In this document: positions 7,660 to 17,028 of the stretch, in pieces
How the letters are laid out: every line of letters begins with the position of its first letter
Numbering within the stretch: the stretch's first letter is position 1
Assembly (NCBI GenBank): GCA_023703575.1
Contig: CP097969.1
Span: 62,001 to 126,000, forward strand
Length of the DNA stretch: 64,000 bases
Source: SAR86 cluster bacterium
Lineage (GTDB): Bacteria > Pseudomonadota > Gammaproteobacteria > Magnimaribacterales > Magnimaribacteraceae
Direction of reading: 5' to 3'
Program-made: the position numbers and the translations under genes
The notes under the pieces: generated by a model
The model's input: the letters and a program-made list of their open reading frames with translations, nothing else
Told to the model about the DNA's origin: nothing
Database searches by the model: none

Positions 7660-9213
7660 TTAGGTAGCTATAAATAAGAATAAACAAATGATTAAAACTA
7701 TCAGGATAATGCCATTATTTCTTCCTTGTATATAGATTTTTTGCATAAGCTGATTATGTCGTTCTTCATTTGCATTTTGATATTCTTCTAATTTTGAAAC
7801 CTGTTCTATAGCCGTATCTGCTATTTCAGGAAATTTCCTAGCTTTCTCAAACCAACTTAAGGAATTTCTTTTAGCCCACTCAGTTAATTTCTTAGGGTTA
7901 TACCTATCTGAAATCCAATTTTTTAAGAAAGGATTTGCTATAGACCAGAAATCTAAGGCTGGATAAAGTTGTTTACCTAAACCTTCAATATTCACTAATG
8001 TTTTCTGGAGAAGCATCAAGGATGGTTGCATCCTTAAATCAAATCTTCTGGCTGAATCAAATAAAAATAGAAGCATCTCACCAAAGTTTATTTTTTCCAT
8101 CGGCTGATCAAAAATAGGTTCACATGCTGCCCTTATAGTATTTTCTAGGTCACTTAATCTCGTATTTGGATTCACCCATTTTGATTCAATTAATATGTTT
8201 GCAACTTCTTTAAAATCTCTTCCTATAACAGCAACTAACATTCTACCTATTTGATATTGCTCTTCTTCGCTTAGTGAACCAACAATTGCGTAGTCAACCG
8301 CAACATATGCGGGGTCAGACGGATTTTTGGCGTCAATGAATATATTGCCAGGATGCATATCAGCGTGGAAGAAGTTATCAATAAATACTTGTTTTAGAAA
8401 GATCTCAACACCTCTTTCTGCTACTAATCTTAAATCTACACCAAGATCATTAAGGATCTCTATACGATCCACAGGAATACCCTCAATTTTTTCCATGACC
8501 AGTAAATTCTCAGTGCAATAATCAAGATACACTTCAGGCACATAAAGGAGATTATTGCCCTCAAAGTTTCTTCTGGTTTGTTTTATATTCGATGACTCTA
8601 ATCTCATATCAAGCTCTGCTAGAATTACAGCTTCGTATTCGTCCACTAATCTTGAAAGTTGCAATCTTTTCGCATCTTCAAATCGCCGCTCTGAAAATGC
8701 CGCAATTCTTTTCATAAGAGATACATCTGTTTGAATAGTTTTTTTTATTCCCGGTCTAACAACTTTAATCACAACTTCTTTGTTATTTTCTTTTAGTATT
8801 GCCGAATAAACCTGTGCTATTGATGCACCCGCTAAAGGTGTGGGGTTAAAGTCCTTAAAAATTGAAATAATTTCACAATTCATCTCTTTTTCAATAATCT
8901 CTATGGCCTGCTTATCAGAGAAGTGAGGCAGATCGTCTTGAAGGATTTTTAGACTCTTTGCAATTTCTCCTGGAACTACGTCTGGTCTTGTAGATAAAAG
9001 TTGACCAAACTTTATAAAGATAGGGCCTAATTCTTCTAATGCAAAGCGAAGTCTTTCTCCGGGCTCTTTTTTGGATTGATACAGACGCCAGGGAGATATA
9101 AAGAGAAGAAATGAAACGATTTTTGGTTTTGAGAATGTATCAACTTCCTTGTCTAGGCGAGCTTTTAGCAAAGTATGAATGATTTTAAAAAGTCTGAGAG
9201 AATCTCTAAACAT
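7660..9213 (-). CDS. ubiB: ubiquinone biosynthesis atypical kinase/ATPase UbiB
   Basis: UbiB is an ABC1/ADCK-type membrane-associated ATPase required for ubiquinone assembly. At 517 residues it is slightly shorter than E. coli UbiB (546). Family marks in order: the KxGQ motif in GPIFIKFGQLLSTRPD, GASIAQVYSA (the Ala-rich nucleotide loop), VVIKVVRPG with the catalytic Lys, HADMHPGNIFI, and VDYAIVG, where the usual DFG/DCG-like Gly is Ala. One or two hydrophobic C-terminal segments end the protein (IILIVLIICLFLFIAT). Its ATG overlaps the ubiE 3' end by 8 bases. The intervening ubiJ gene found in E. coli is absent. Confidence 0.95.
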   Translation of the reverse strand: MFRDSLRLFKIIHTLLKARLDKEVDTFSKPKIVSFLLFISPWRLYQSKKEPGERLRFALEELGPIFIKFGQLLSTRPDVVPGEIAKSLKILQDDLPHFSDKQAIEIIEKEMNCEIISIFKDFNPTPLAGASIAQVYSAILKENNKEVVIKVVRPGIKKTIQTDVSLMKRIAAFSERRFEDAKRLQLSRLVDEYEAVILAELDMRLESSNIKQTRRNFEGNNLLYVPEVYLDYCTENLLVMEKIEGIPVDRIEILNDLGVDLRLVAERGVEIFLKQVFIDNFFHADMHPGNIFIDAKNPSDPAYVAVDYAIVGSLSEEEQYQIGRMLVAVIGRDFKEVANILIESKWVNPNTRLSDLENTIRAACEPIFDQPMEKINFGEMLLFLFDSARRFDLRMQPSLMLLQKTLVNIEGLGKQLYPALDFWSIANPFLKNWISDRYNPKKLTEWAKRNSLSWFEKARKFPEIADTAIEQVSKLEEYQNANEERHNQLMQKIYIQGRNNGIILIVLIICLFLFIAT

Positions 9214-9970
9214 CCAACATTCCTTTTTGGCCAGAATGAATTGCCACTATCCCATTAGTTAAATTTTCATATCTACATTTTGAAAAACCTGTCTCTTCCA
9301 ACATTTTTTTTAATTCTTCTTGGGTAGGATGCATCCTTATTGATTCGGCTAGATATCTATAGCTTTCTTCAGTCTGTGCAATAATTTCTCCAATTTTTGG
9401 TATAACTTCGAAAGAGAAAAGATCGTATATTTCTCTAAAAACTTCATTTTGTGGTTTTGAGAATTCTAGGATAATTAGTTTCCCGCCTGGTTTTAATGCC
9501 TTGTAAATAGATCCAAGAGCAGTTTCTTTGTCAGTAACATTTCTAAGCCCAAATGCTATTGTGATTAGATCAAATGTATTGTCTTTAAATGGAAGAAATT
9601 GAGCATCTATTTGTGCAGGATGTACATCCTCTATCCCTTCATCAATTAATCGATTTCTTCCTTCATTTAGCATTGAAGCATTGATATCACTGAGAATTAA
9701 AGTGCCTTTCTCAGAAATCTTATCTCGCATAAGCTTAACCATATCTCCCGTGCCACCAGCAAGATCCAATACTACAAAGTGATCTTTGATCCCAGACGTC
9801 TCAATAGTTACTTTCTTCCAAAGTCTATGTATTCCAAAAGACATAAGATCATTCATAAGGTCATAGTTCTTTGAAACCGTATCAAAAACACTACCCACAA
9901 GATCTGCCTTCTTATCAGAATCAACTTCTTTAAAACCGAAGCTTGTTTTATTTTTACTCTTATCTTTCAT
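9206..9970 (-). CDS. ubiE: bifunctional demethylmenaquinone/2-methoxy-6-polyprenyl-1,4-benzoquinol methylase
   Basis: UbiE is the SAM-dependent C-methyltransferase of ubiquinone (and menaquinone) synthesis. Its 254 residues match the family (about 250). It shows FDTVSKNYDLMNDLMSFG with HRLWKK, the SAM-binding LDLAGGTGDM, the acidic loop end LSDINASML, and the signature AFGLRNVTDKETAL, followed by GGKLIILEFSKP. It is the first gene of the ubiE-ubiB-hisE-tatABC run on the minus strand and overlaps ubiB by 8 bases. The gap to the upstream lipoprotein gene is 31 bases, so that gene may belong to the same transcript. Confidence 0.96.
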   Translation of the reverse strand: MKDKSKNKTSFGFKEVDSDKKADLVGSVFDTVSKNYDLMNDLMSFGIHRLWKKVTIETSGIKDHFVVLDLAGGTGDMVKLMRDKISEKGTLILSDINASMLNEGRNRLIDEGIEDVHPAQIDAQFLPFKDNTFDLITIAFGLRNVTDKETALGSIYKALKPGGKLIILEFSKPQNEVFREIYDLFSFEVIPKIGEIIAQTEESYRYLAESIRMHPTQEELKKMLEETGFSKCRYENLTNGIVAIHSGQKGMLDV

Positions 9971-10001
9971 GAAATATTTGTGTATTTTAGCTCACGCTGA
10001 A

Positions 10002-10850
10002 CTAATTAACCTCTCTCCTAGACAATATTCGGTTTATAGACTTTATGTAAATATCTAGGCTTCTATTGAAATTTTCTATTTGTTTTTCATCGCTTGATTT
10101 AAAGACAAAACTAATGATTTCTTGAGCAAGTAATTCATTCTTATCAATCTTTTCTCTAAACTTTTCCTCTCCTAGTTCTTCTAGAGAATCTAGGTACGCC
10201 GACATTTTTGTTTCGTAATCGGGAGACTGATTATTTTTCAAAAGTTGAATAAACTCCTCTATCCATTCTTCTTGAAGATTAGACCATTCTTCTCTTACTT
10301 CGATGTGATTTTCCAATTTCAATTTTATTTTATCAATCTGATCATCTCTAAGTTTGATACCTACTCGATCAAATCCAGAAATATAGTTATCTATTAAGCT
10401 ATAACCATTCTCTGATCTCTCTTTTTCCCTTTTCTCTCTTAGCTCTCTGAAATGAGATCCTATTTCATCTATTTGTACTTCATTTATTTCCTTCGTAAAG
10501 CTAATTATGGGTAATTTGAAATAGAAATTTGATCTTCTAAAAATTCCCTCTGCATCCCTATAGATAGAAACAATTTCTTTCTCGGGATTTTGTAAATTTA
10601 TACTTTTTAATTTTTCTAGAATAACTTTTACTTTGCTGAGTTCATTTTCACTAAACCAATTTATAAATTCTGTTGATATAATTTCTATTTCTTCATCTTG
10701 CTCTCGTGAGAAATCAGCAAATTCCTTGAAATAATCAGCTAAATAGTTATCTAATCTCTCATAGACCCATGATCCTGCAATCGAGCATGAACTCATTGAG
10801 AAGATCGTCAGGAAAAGTAAACAATACTTGTAAATATTTCGAACCATCAC
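10002..10850 (-). CDS. predicted lipoprotein, DUF6279-like
   Basis: The 282-residue product has a lipoprotein signal: a basic start, a hydrophobic stretch and the lipobox SMSSC near residue 22. The mature part is almost wholly helical and highly charged, with YERLDNYLADYFKEF near the lipid anchor and frequent Trp and Glu (VREEWSNLQEEWIEEF). This resembles the proteobacterial lipoproteins grouped as DUF6279, whose function is unknown; the family match is from memory of its pattern and is moderate. No catalytic motif is visible. It lies 31 bases upstream of ubiE on the same strand and divergent from orn, so it could share the ubiE promoter. Confidence 0.72.
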   Translation of the reverse strand: MMVRNIYKYCLLFLTIFSMSSCSIAGSWVYERLDNYLADYFKEFADFSREQDEEIEIISTEFINWFSENELSKVKVILEKLKSINLQNPEKEIVSIYRDAEGIFRRSNFYFKLPIISFTKEINEVQIDEIGSHFRELREKREKERSENGYSLIDNYISGFDRVGIKLRDDQIDKIKLKLENHIEVREEWSNLQEEWIEEFIQLLKNNQSPDYETKMSAYLDSLEELGEEKFREKIDKNELLAQEIISFVFKSSDEKQIENFNRSLDIYIKSINRILSRREVN

Positions 10851-10889
10851 TAGGGGTTATTGTAAATTGCAGTTAAAATTCTGTGGGAA

Positions 10890-11441
10890 ATGACAGATAA
10901 AAAGAAATATCCTACCCTAGTTTGGCTAGATTTAGAAATGACGGGTTTAGACCCAGATTCGGAAAGAGTTATTGAAATTGCCACAGCGATTACTAGTCAT
11001 GACCTATCAGAAATAATTGAAGGACCAAACCTCGTGATCCAGCAACCAATGGAGTTCATTGACAATATGGATGACTGGAATACTAATCAGCATACAAAAT
11101 CTGGACTAGTTGAAAGCTTAAAAGTCACAAATATAACTATCGAAGAGGCACAGAAACAAACACTTGAATTTTTATCTATGCATGCCGAGAAAGGAAGATC
11201 GCCATTATGTGGCAACTCTATTTCTCATGATAGGCGTTTTTTAAGAAGATATATGCCAGAGCTAGATGCTTTTTTTCATTACAGAAACGTTGACGTTAGC
11301 TCAATAAAAGAACTCATTAAGAGATGGAATCCCGAGCTACTTGATGGTTTTAAGAAAAGTGGCGGACATCGAGCTATGGAAGATGTTCTTGAGTCCATTC
11401 AAGAGTTGAAGTTTTACCGAGATAAATTCTTTGTTCGATAA
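10890..11441 (+). CDS. orn: oligoribonuclease
   Basis: Orn degrades di- to short oligoribonucleotides (including pGpG) to mononucleotides and is generally essential in gammaproteobacteria. The 183-residue product has the complete DEDDh exonuclease set: WLDLEMTGLDP (Asp, Glu), CGNSISHDRRFLRRYMPEL (Asp) and HRAMEDVLESI (His and Asp). Length is normal (about 181). It is transcribed away from the lipoprotein-ubiE operon, and its stop is 2 bases from the convergent end of the DUF1820 gene. Confidence 0.97.
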   Translation: MTDKKKYPTLVWLDLEMTGLDPDSERVIEIATAITSHDLSEIIEGPNLVIQQPMEFIDNMDDWNTNQHTKSGLVESLKVTNITIEEAQKQTLEFLSMHAEKGRSPLCGNSISHDRRFLRRYMPELDAFFHYRNVDVSSIKELIKRWNPELLDGFKKSGGHRAMEDVLESIQELKFYRDKFFVR

Positions 11442-11443
11442 AT

Positions 11444-11770
11444 TTATTTATCAGGCCCTTGAAAAGCAGGATTGGAAATAGGCATAATTTTTGCTGAATC
11501 ACTCGAAGTTATTTTTGCTGTTCCCTTCTTATCCACTTCATCAATTCTCATTATACAATTTATAGGTATATAACTTCTTTGAACACCTTTGAATTCGTTT
11601 TTTAGTTTTTCTTCACTTGTATCCACAACTATTTGCGACTTTTGATCGAATATATATTCCTCGACTTCTATGAATCCATACATGTCACTTTGGTAAATGG
11701 CCTCAGCATAAACCTCATAGATTTCACCCAATTGAACAAATACTATTTTGTAGATTCCTTTTTTTGCCAT
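11444..11770 (-). CDS. DUF1820 family protein
   Basis: The 108-residue product has no signal peptide or membrane span. It matches the DUF1820 pattern seen in gammaproteobacteria: YKIVFVQLGEIYEVYAEA, YGFIEVEEYIFD, VVDTSEEKLKNEF, RSYIPINCIMRIDEV and KKGTAKI. The function is unknown; the small beta-rich sequence suggests an SH3-like or binding fold, but this is inference. It is convergent with orn and divergent from miaB, separated from the latter by 59 bases which must hold both promoters. Confidence 0.85.
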   Translation of the reverse strand: MAKKGIYKIVFVQLGEIYEVYAEAIYQSDMYGFIEVEEYIFDQKSQIVVDTSEEKLKNEFKGVQRSYIPINCIMRIDEVDKKGTAKITSSDSAKIMPISNPAFQGPDK

Positions 11771-11829
11771 TACAATCCCTGCCTTTTATAGATTTAAACT
11801 ATAGTACTCTTTAAAGTTATTAAATATAT

Positions 11830-13155
11830 ATGGCCAAGAAACTTTTTATCAAGACCCACGGATGTCAAATGAATGAATATGACTCCGCAAGGATGCAAGA
11901 TTTACTTGGTGATAGTCATGGATTTGAAACTACACAAAACGAGGACGAAGCAGACCTGATACTCTTAAATACCTGTTCAATTCGTGAAAAAGCACAAGAA
12001 AAAGTTTTTCATCAGTTAGGCAGATGGAAAAAATTAAAAGAAAAAAATCCCAATTTAAAAATAGGAGTTGGAGGTTGTGTAGCAAGCCAGGAAGGAGAGA
12101 ACATAATAAAGAGAGCGCCCCAAGTTGATTTAGTTTTCGGTCCTCAAACAATCCACAGAGTTCCAGATCTTTATAAAAATATCACCGAAGCTAAGCCTGC
12201 TTCTGTGGATATAGCCTTTCCAAGGACAGAAAAATTTGATTATTTTCCAGAACAGAAAATTGATGGACCAACCGCATTTGTTTCAATCATGGAAGGCTGC
12301 AATAAATATTGTTCATTTTGTGTAGTACCTCACACAAGAGGTCATGAAATAAGTAGACCTATAGATGACATCCTCAAAGAAATTAGAGGATTGTCCTTGC
12401 AAGGTGTCAAAGAGATAAACTTACTTGGCCAAAATGTAAATTCATATCGAGATTCAAAGCTAAAGACAAAAGGACTGGGATTAACAAATTTAATCAGAGC
12501 CTCAGCTAAAATAGAAGGAATTCAAAGAATTCAATTTACAACTTCTCATCCTTTTGAGTTTGGTCAAGATCTAATTGATATTTATCTAGAAGTGCCAGAG
12601 TTAATTAGTTATGTTCATCTGCCTGTCCAAAGTGGGTCAAACTCTATTCTAGAAAAGATGAGACGCAGACACACCAGAGACGAATACTTGGAGATTATTG
12701 AAAAATTAAAAACCGTAAGAGAAGGCATTAGCATATCTTCTGACTTCATAGTTGGATTTCCTGGAGAAACAGAAAACGACTTCTTGGACACTTTGGATCT
12801 CGTTGATCGGGTTGGTTACGATGAATCTTTTAGTTTTATTTATAGCCCACGGCCTAATACAACAGCAAAAGATTTGGAGGATGATGTGCCTCTTGAAGAG
12901 AAGAAGAACAGGCTTTCAGTTCTACAGCATAAATTAGAAAACTCAGCATTGAATATAAGTAGAAAAATGGTCGGTGAGACAAGAAAATGTCTCGTCACAG
13001 GAGTTTCTAAAAAGAATCCTGGAGAGTTTCAGGCTCGTACTGAAAATAATAAAGTGGTTATCTTTTCATGCTCAGATCAATCAATGATTGGTAAAATAGT
13101 CGATATAGAAATCGTAGAAGCAAAAAATAAATCTTTACGAGGTGTAGCTGCATAG
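11830..13155 (+). CDS. miaB: tRNA-2-methylthio-N6-dimethylallyladenosine synthase
   Basis: MiaB adds a methylthio group to i6A37 of tRNAs reading UNN codons. The 441 residues hold, in order, the N-terminal UPF0004 domain with its three cluster cysteines ([24 protein letters not shown]), the radical SAM motif [15 protein letters not shown] near residue 158, and a C-terminal TRAM domain. Length is as in other MiaB proteins. It heads a plus-strand run with phoH, ybeY, corC and lnt, the same order as in E. coli and Pseudomonas, which suggests a shared translation and envelope maintenance operon. Confidence 0.97.
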   Translation: MAKKLFIKTHGCQMNEYDSARMQDLLGDSHGFETTQNEDEADLILLNTCSIREKAQEKVFHQLGRWKKLKEKNPNLKIGVGGCVASQEGENIIKRAPQVDLVFGPQTIHRVPDLYKNITEAKPASVDIAFPRTEKFDYFPEQKIDGPTAFVSIMEGCNKYCSFCVVPHTRGHEISRPIDDILKEIRGLSLQGVKEINLLGQNVNSYRDSKLKTKGLGLTNLIRASAKIEGIQRIQFTTSHPFEFGQDLIDIYLEVPELISYVHLPVQSGSNSILEKMRRRHTRDEYLEIIEKLKTVREGISISSDFIVGFPGETENDFLDTLDLVDRVGYDESFSFIYSPRPNTTAKDLEDDVPLEEKKNRLSVLQHKLENSALNISRKMVGETRKCLVTGVSKKNPGEFQARTENNKVVIFSCSDQSMIGKIVDIEIVEAKNKSLRGVAA

Positions 13156-13172
13156 CTTTATCAAACTATTTA

Positions 13173-14117
13173 ATGAAATTTCACTTAGAGCCTGTAAATC
13201 ACGACAAAATAAGTGACTTATGTGGGCCTACTAATTCAATTCTTAAGCAAATAGAAGAAGAACTGGGAATAAAAATCTTAAACAGAGGTGCAAGCTTTAG
13301 AATCAAAGGAGAAACTTCAAACGCGCAGATAGCTAAAAACATCATTCTAAGAATTTATGATGATCTTGAAGAAAATAAAACTATTAGTTCAGAAGAAGTT
13401 CACTTATATTTAAGGAAAGGAATGAATGATTTAAAAAATATTAAAAAAGACACTTCGGCTAGACAGATAATTAAAACACCTAACCTGATAGTTGCAGCTA
13501 ATTATGGTAGCCAAGAGCATTATGTTGAGACCATTAGAAAAAAGGTATTAACTTTTGGTATAGGACCCGCTGGTACAGGAAAGACATTTTTAGCCGTTGC
13601 TCTAGCCGTGGAGCAATTTACAAGAGGAGAAGTTGAAAAGATTTTGTTAGTGCGTCCTGCAGTGGAGGCCGGAGAAAAGCTTGGTTTTTTACCGGGTGAC
13701 TTAAGCCAAAAAGTTGATCCTTACTTGAGACCTCTTTATGACGCGTTATTTCAGATGTTGGGCTACAAAGAAACTACTCAGCTAATAGAGCGGAATATAA
13801 TTGAAGTTGTACCTTTGGCTTTTATGAGAGGTAGAACATTAAATAATTCCTTTATTATTCTTGATGAAAGTCAAAACGCAACAGTAGAGCAAATGAAAAT
13901 GTTTCTTACAAGATTTGGTTTTGGTTCGAAAGTAGTTATCACGGGAGACATAACTCAAATAGACTTACCTAAAAACACACTCTCTGGTTTGGTCCATTCT
14001 TTAGAAGTATTAAAATCTGTCGATGATATTGGATTAGTAGAATTTGAATCAAAAGATGTTGTACGTCATGGTCTTGTTCAAAAAATTGTTGAGGCTTACG
14101 CTAAGTTTGCTAATTAA
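13173..14117 (+). CDS. ybeZ: PhoH-like ATPase (YbeZ)
   Basis: This is a PhoH-family P-loop ATPase probably acting with the endoribonuclease YbeY in RNA or ribosome quality control. The 314-residue product shows an N-terminal KH-like region, Walker A GPAGTGKTFLAVALA near residue 130, the signature RPAVEAGEKLGFLPGDL, Walker B FIILDESQNAT, and the sensor-like KVVITGDITQIDLP. Length is normal (about 320-350). It starts 17 bases after miaB and directly abuts ybeY, whose GTG follows its stop with no gap. Confidence 0.95.
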   Translation: MKFHLEPVNHDKISDLCGPTNSILKQIEEELGIKILNRGASFRIKGETSNAQIAKNIILRIYDDLEENKTISSEEVHLYLRKGMNDLKNIKKDTSARQIIKTPNLIVAANYGSQEHYVETIRKKVLTFGIGPAGTGKTFLAVALAVEQFTRGEVEKILLVRPAVEAGEKLGFLPGDLSQKVDPYLRPLYDALFQMLGYKETTQLIERNIIEVVPLAFMRGRTLNNSFIILDESQNATVEQMKMFLTRFGFGSKVVITGDITQIDLPKNTLSGLVHSLEVLKSVDDIGLVEFESKDVVRHGLVQKIVEAYAKFAN

Positions 14118-14585
14118 GTGATACCTTCCAGTTCCAATATTTTTATTTCTGGAGATCTTGAGGGACTGTCTTGCACCGAAGAGGATATATCAAGTTTAAT
14201 TCAACTTTTAATCGACACAGAACCAAGCTTAGAAAGTTTATTTTTAAAAAAATCCGTAAATATTAGATTCATATCCAAAACTGAGATCAAGGAATTGAAT
14301 TTTAGATTTCTTAATAAAGACAGGCCAACAAATGTTCTATCTTTCCCCACCCAAGAATCTAACCTCGATGATGAATTATTAGGAGATATTGCCATATGTC
14401 CTGAAATTATAAAAAGTGAAGCTATTGATCAAAATAAAGAAAACCAAAGTCATTTATCCCACATCATTCTTCACTCTTTACTTCATCTAACAGGACATGA
14501 TCACTCAGATGACGGCTCTGCTGAGATTATGGAAAATATTGAAGTAGAAGCTTTAAAAAAAATAGGTATTGCGAATCCCTATTGA
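14118..14585 (+). CDS. ybeY: endoribonuclease YbeY
   Basis: YbeY is a zinc-dependent endoribonuclease involved in 16S rRNA 3'-end maturation and ribosome quality control. The 155-residue product has the conserved substrate groove residues in FLNKDRPTNVLSFP and the zinc motif HIILHSLLHLTGHDH with three histidines. The start is GTG immediately after the phoH stop, implying translational coupling. Length is typical. Context with phoH and corC is the conserved miaB-ybeZYX-lnt order. Confidence 0.95.
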   Translation: MIPSSSNIFISGDLEGLSCTEEDISSLIQLLIDTEPSLESLFLKKSVNIRFISKTEIKELNFRFLNKDRPTNVLSFPTQESNLDDELLGDIAICPEIIKSEAIDQNKENQSHLSHIILHSLLHLTGHDHSDDGSAEIMENIEVEALKKIGIANPY

Positions 14586-14626
14586 AACAAATTAAGATGT
14601 GAGTGTGTTTATGAAGTGAGGCGTTG

Positions 14627-15496
14627 ATGAACGACGAACCCCCAAGTATTTTAGCTGAGTCTAGTGAGCTCGGCCTTAGGAAAAAAATAAAAGACAGAAT
14701 AAAAGAAATTTATCAAAATTTCTCCTATAAACCCCAGAATAAACAAGAACTTGCCGGATCCATAAGAGATTCAAGCGAGAGAGGTGTACTTGAGAAAGGT
14801 ACTTTGAATATGATCGAGGGAGCCCTTAGAGTCTCTACAGATCAAGTAAGGGACGTAATGATTCCCAGACCACAAGTAGTTTTTGTTGAAAGAAATGAGA
14901 AGCCGCAAGACTTCTTGCCTAGAGTTATTAAATCGAGTCACTCTAGATTTCCAGTTATAAACTCAGAAAATGACAAAATTGAAGGTATTTTATTAGCAAA
15001 AGACCTTCTTCCCTTCTTATCTTCTGAAGATTTAGATAACTTTGAACTTTCCAAGCTTATCAGACCTGCAATATTGATCCCTGAGAGCAAAAAATTGAAT
15101 ATATTACTTGATGAATTAAGAGCGGGAAGAAATCATATGGCCATTGTGCTTGACGAATATGGAGATATTACTGGAATTGTAACAATCGAAGATGTTTTAG
15201 AAGAAATTGTTGGTGAAATAGAAGACGAGCATGATAAAGACGCAGGAACTTTAATAAAAGAAATTGGTCAAGATGAATATCTTGTATCTGCACTCACTCC
15301 AATAGATGTTTTCAATGAAAATTTTGGTTCTTCTCTGAGTGACAAAGATTTTGATACTTTAGGCGGCATAGTGATGCATCATTTTGCGAGGTTTCCCAAG
15401 CCAAACGATGCTATCAATATAGAAGGTTGGCGGTTTATAATAAATTCACTGGAAAGAAGAAGGATCAAGAGAATTAAAGTCTCCAAAATAACTTAA
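14627..15496 (+). CDS. corC: CorC/YbeX-type CBS-domain protein
   Basis: The product (289 residues) belongs to the CorC/HlyC family, cytoplasmic CBS-pair proteins linked to magnesium and cobalt efflux and, in E. coli YbeX, to ribosome metabolism. Seen are DVMIPRPQVVFVERN at the start of the first CBS domain, HSRFPVIN, RNHMAIVLDEYGDITGIVTIEDVLEEIVGEIEDE of the second (quoted parts of one conserved block), and a C-terminal CorC_HlyC domain with DFDTLGGIVMHHF. A TTG at 14624 is in frame, but GAGG at 14618-14621 best suits the ATG at 14627. It lacks the N-terminal membrane domain of larger homologues, as expected for YbeX. Confidence 0.94.
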   Translation: MNDEPPSILAESSELGLRKKIKDRIKEIYQNFSYKPQNKQELAGSIRDSSERGVLEKGTLNMIEGALRVSTDQVRDVMIPRPQVVFVERNEKPQDFLPRVIKSSHSRFPVINSENDKIEGILLAKDLLPFLSSEDLDNFELSKLIRPAILIPESKKLNILLDELRAGRNHMAIVLDEYGDITGIVTIEDVLEEIVGEIEDEHDKDAGTLIKEIGQDEYLVSALTPIDVFNENFGSSLSDKDFDTLGGIVMHHFARFPKPNDAINIEGWRFIINSLERRRIKRIKVSKIT

Positions 15497-15537
15497 ATCT
15501 TCTTTCGCAAAAATTTCTCTGTATTAAAATATCGCTG

Positions 15538-17019
15538 ATGCTCAAGAAGAGATTTCTTGCCCTTATTTGTGGTGTAATTTTTTCATTTGGTTTTGCACCA
15601 TTTGACCTCTGGTTAATATCTGTTCTTTCAGTTGCAGTACTAGTTGGATTATTAAATAAATCTTCAAATAAAGAAGCATTCCTTCTCGGATATACATTTG
15701 GATTTGGTATGTGGTTATCTGGAATTTCCTGGTTGTATGTGAGTATTCACTATCATGGAAATATAGGAATTATAGGTTCATCTTTAATCATTCTTATTTT
15801 TATTTCTATCCTATCTTTATACTCAGGTTTTTTGTTTCTACTCAATAATGTGTTGGAATCATTAAGTCCAAAAAAAATAATTTTTCTCACTCTACCAATT
15901 GCATGGACTCTTTTGGAGTTCCTCAGATCCTACCTCTTCACAGGTTTTCCATGGTTGATTTCTGGCACAATGTTGGCAGATACCTTTATAGATGGTTACA
16001 CACCAATTATTGGTGCTCAAGGTAATAGTTTCTTTCTTATTCTTCTATCAGTTTTGGTTTATAAACTTTATGAAAATATAACAGAAAATAGATCTGCCCT
16101 ACTCCTTTCTACATTTTCGTTATTGATCCTCATGCCCTCTTATTTTCTTAAAACAGTTGAGTGGACTTCAGCTGAAAACAAGATTCAGGTAAGTCTTTAT
16201 CAACCAAATTTAACCTTAGAGGATAAGTGGAGTCAGTTTGGAATCATTAAATCTCAAGGAATGATTGAAAAATCTATAGAAGATGCAAATGATGGTGATC
16301 TTATAGTCTTTCCTGAGACAGCATTGATATTATCTGAAAAAGATAATCAACCTTTTATGAATCGCATTAAAAGCAAAAGTTCTGAAAAAAATATAACACT
16401 TATAACTGGGATACTTGAAAGAGAGGATAATTATAGAGTTAGAAACAGGTTGCAAACACTTGGTACTATGGAAGACGTCTACGACAAGGTTAAACTAGTA
16501 CCATTTGGCGAATTTATACCTCTAGAAAAGTATTTGGGAAGTTTTTTAGATATTATTGGCTTAAATTTAACAAATACATTACCTGGAGAAGCTGTTAGAT
16601 CAATAGAAACTGGAAAATTAAGGATTTCACCAAGTATTTGTTATGAAATAGCTTTTGACGAACACATAAGGAAAACTGCTAAAGATAGCAACATTTTGCT
16701 GACAGTGAGCAATGATACCTGGTTTGGTAAATCGATTGGCCCTATTCAGCATCTAGAAATAGCTCAAAATAGAGCTTTAGAACATAAAAAACCTTTAATT
16801 AGGGCTACAAACAGCGGAATTAGTGCTTATGTATCAAAAAATGGAGAAATTATTGAGAGTCAAACTTATTTTGAAGATAAAACTTTGACCAGAAATATAA
16901 CCCTCTATTCTGGACATACTTTTTACTCTAAGTATGGTAATTTACCTTTGTTAATATTTCTCATTTTATATGTGAGTTTTATGTCGTTTAAGAAACTTTT
17001 TAATACTAATATTAAATAA
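15538..17019 (+). CDS. lnt: apolipoprotein N-acyltransferase
   Basis: Lnt adds the third acyl chain to outer-membrane lipoproteins in the inner membrane. The 493-residue protein has about six N-terminal hydrophobic segments (to residue ~190), beginning with the typical FGFAPFDLWLISV, then a periplasmic nitrilase-type domain. The catalytic triad is visible: Glu in VFPETALIL, Lys in DKVKLVPFGEFIP, and Cys in SPSICYEIAF. One more hydrophobic span lies at the C-terminus. It follows corC by 41 bases as in E. coli. Two predicted lipoproteins in this window (L,D-transpeptidase and the DUF6279-like protein) would be substrates. Confidence 0.95.
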   Translation: MLKKRFLALICGVIFSFGFAPFDLWLISVLSVAVLVGLLNKSSNKEAFLLGYTFGFGMWLSGISWLYVSIHYHGNIGIIGSSLIILIFISILSLYSGFLFLLNNVLESLSPKKIIFLTLPIAWTLLEFLRSYLFTGFPWLISGTMLADTFIDGYTPIIGAQGNSFFLILLSVLVYKLYENITENRSALLLSTFSLLILMPSYFLKTVEWTSAENKIQVSLYQPNLTLEDKWSQFGIIKSQGMIEKSIEDANDGDLIVFPETALILSEKDNQPFMNRIKSKSSEKNITLITGILEREDNYRVRNRLQTLGTMEDVYDKVKLVPFGEFIPLEKYLGSFLDIIGLNLTNTLPGEAVRSIETGKLRISPSICYEIAFDEHIRKTAKDSNILLTVSNDTWFGKSIGPIQHLEIAQNRALEHKKPLIRATNSGISAYVSKNGEIIESQTYFEDKTLTRNITLYSGHTFYSKYGNLPLLIFLILYVSFMSFKKLFNTNIK

Positions 17020-17028
17020 AAAGAACAT

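Noticed and set aside
11437-11452. AT-rich inverted repeat between orn and the DUF1820 gene as a terminator
   Set aside because: GATAAAT/ATTTATC has a two-base loop and no GC pairs or T-run of note, so it is not a convincing terminator.
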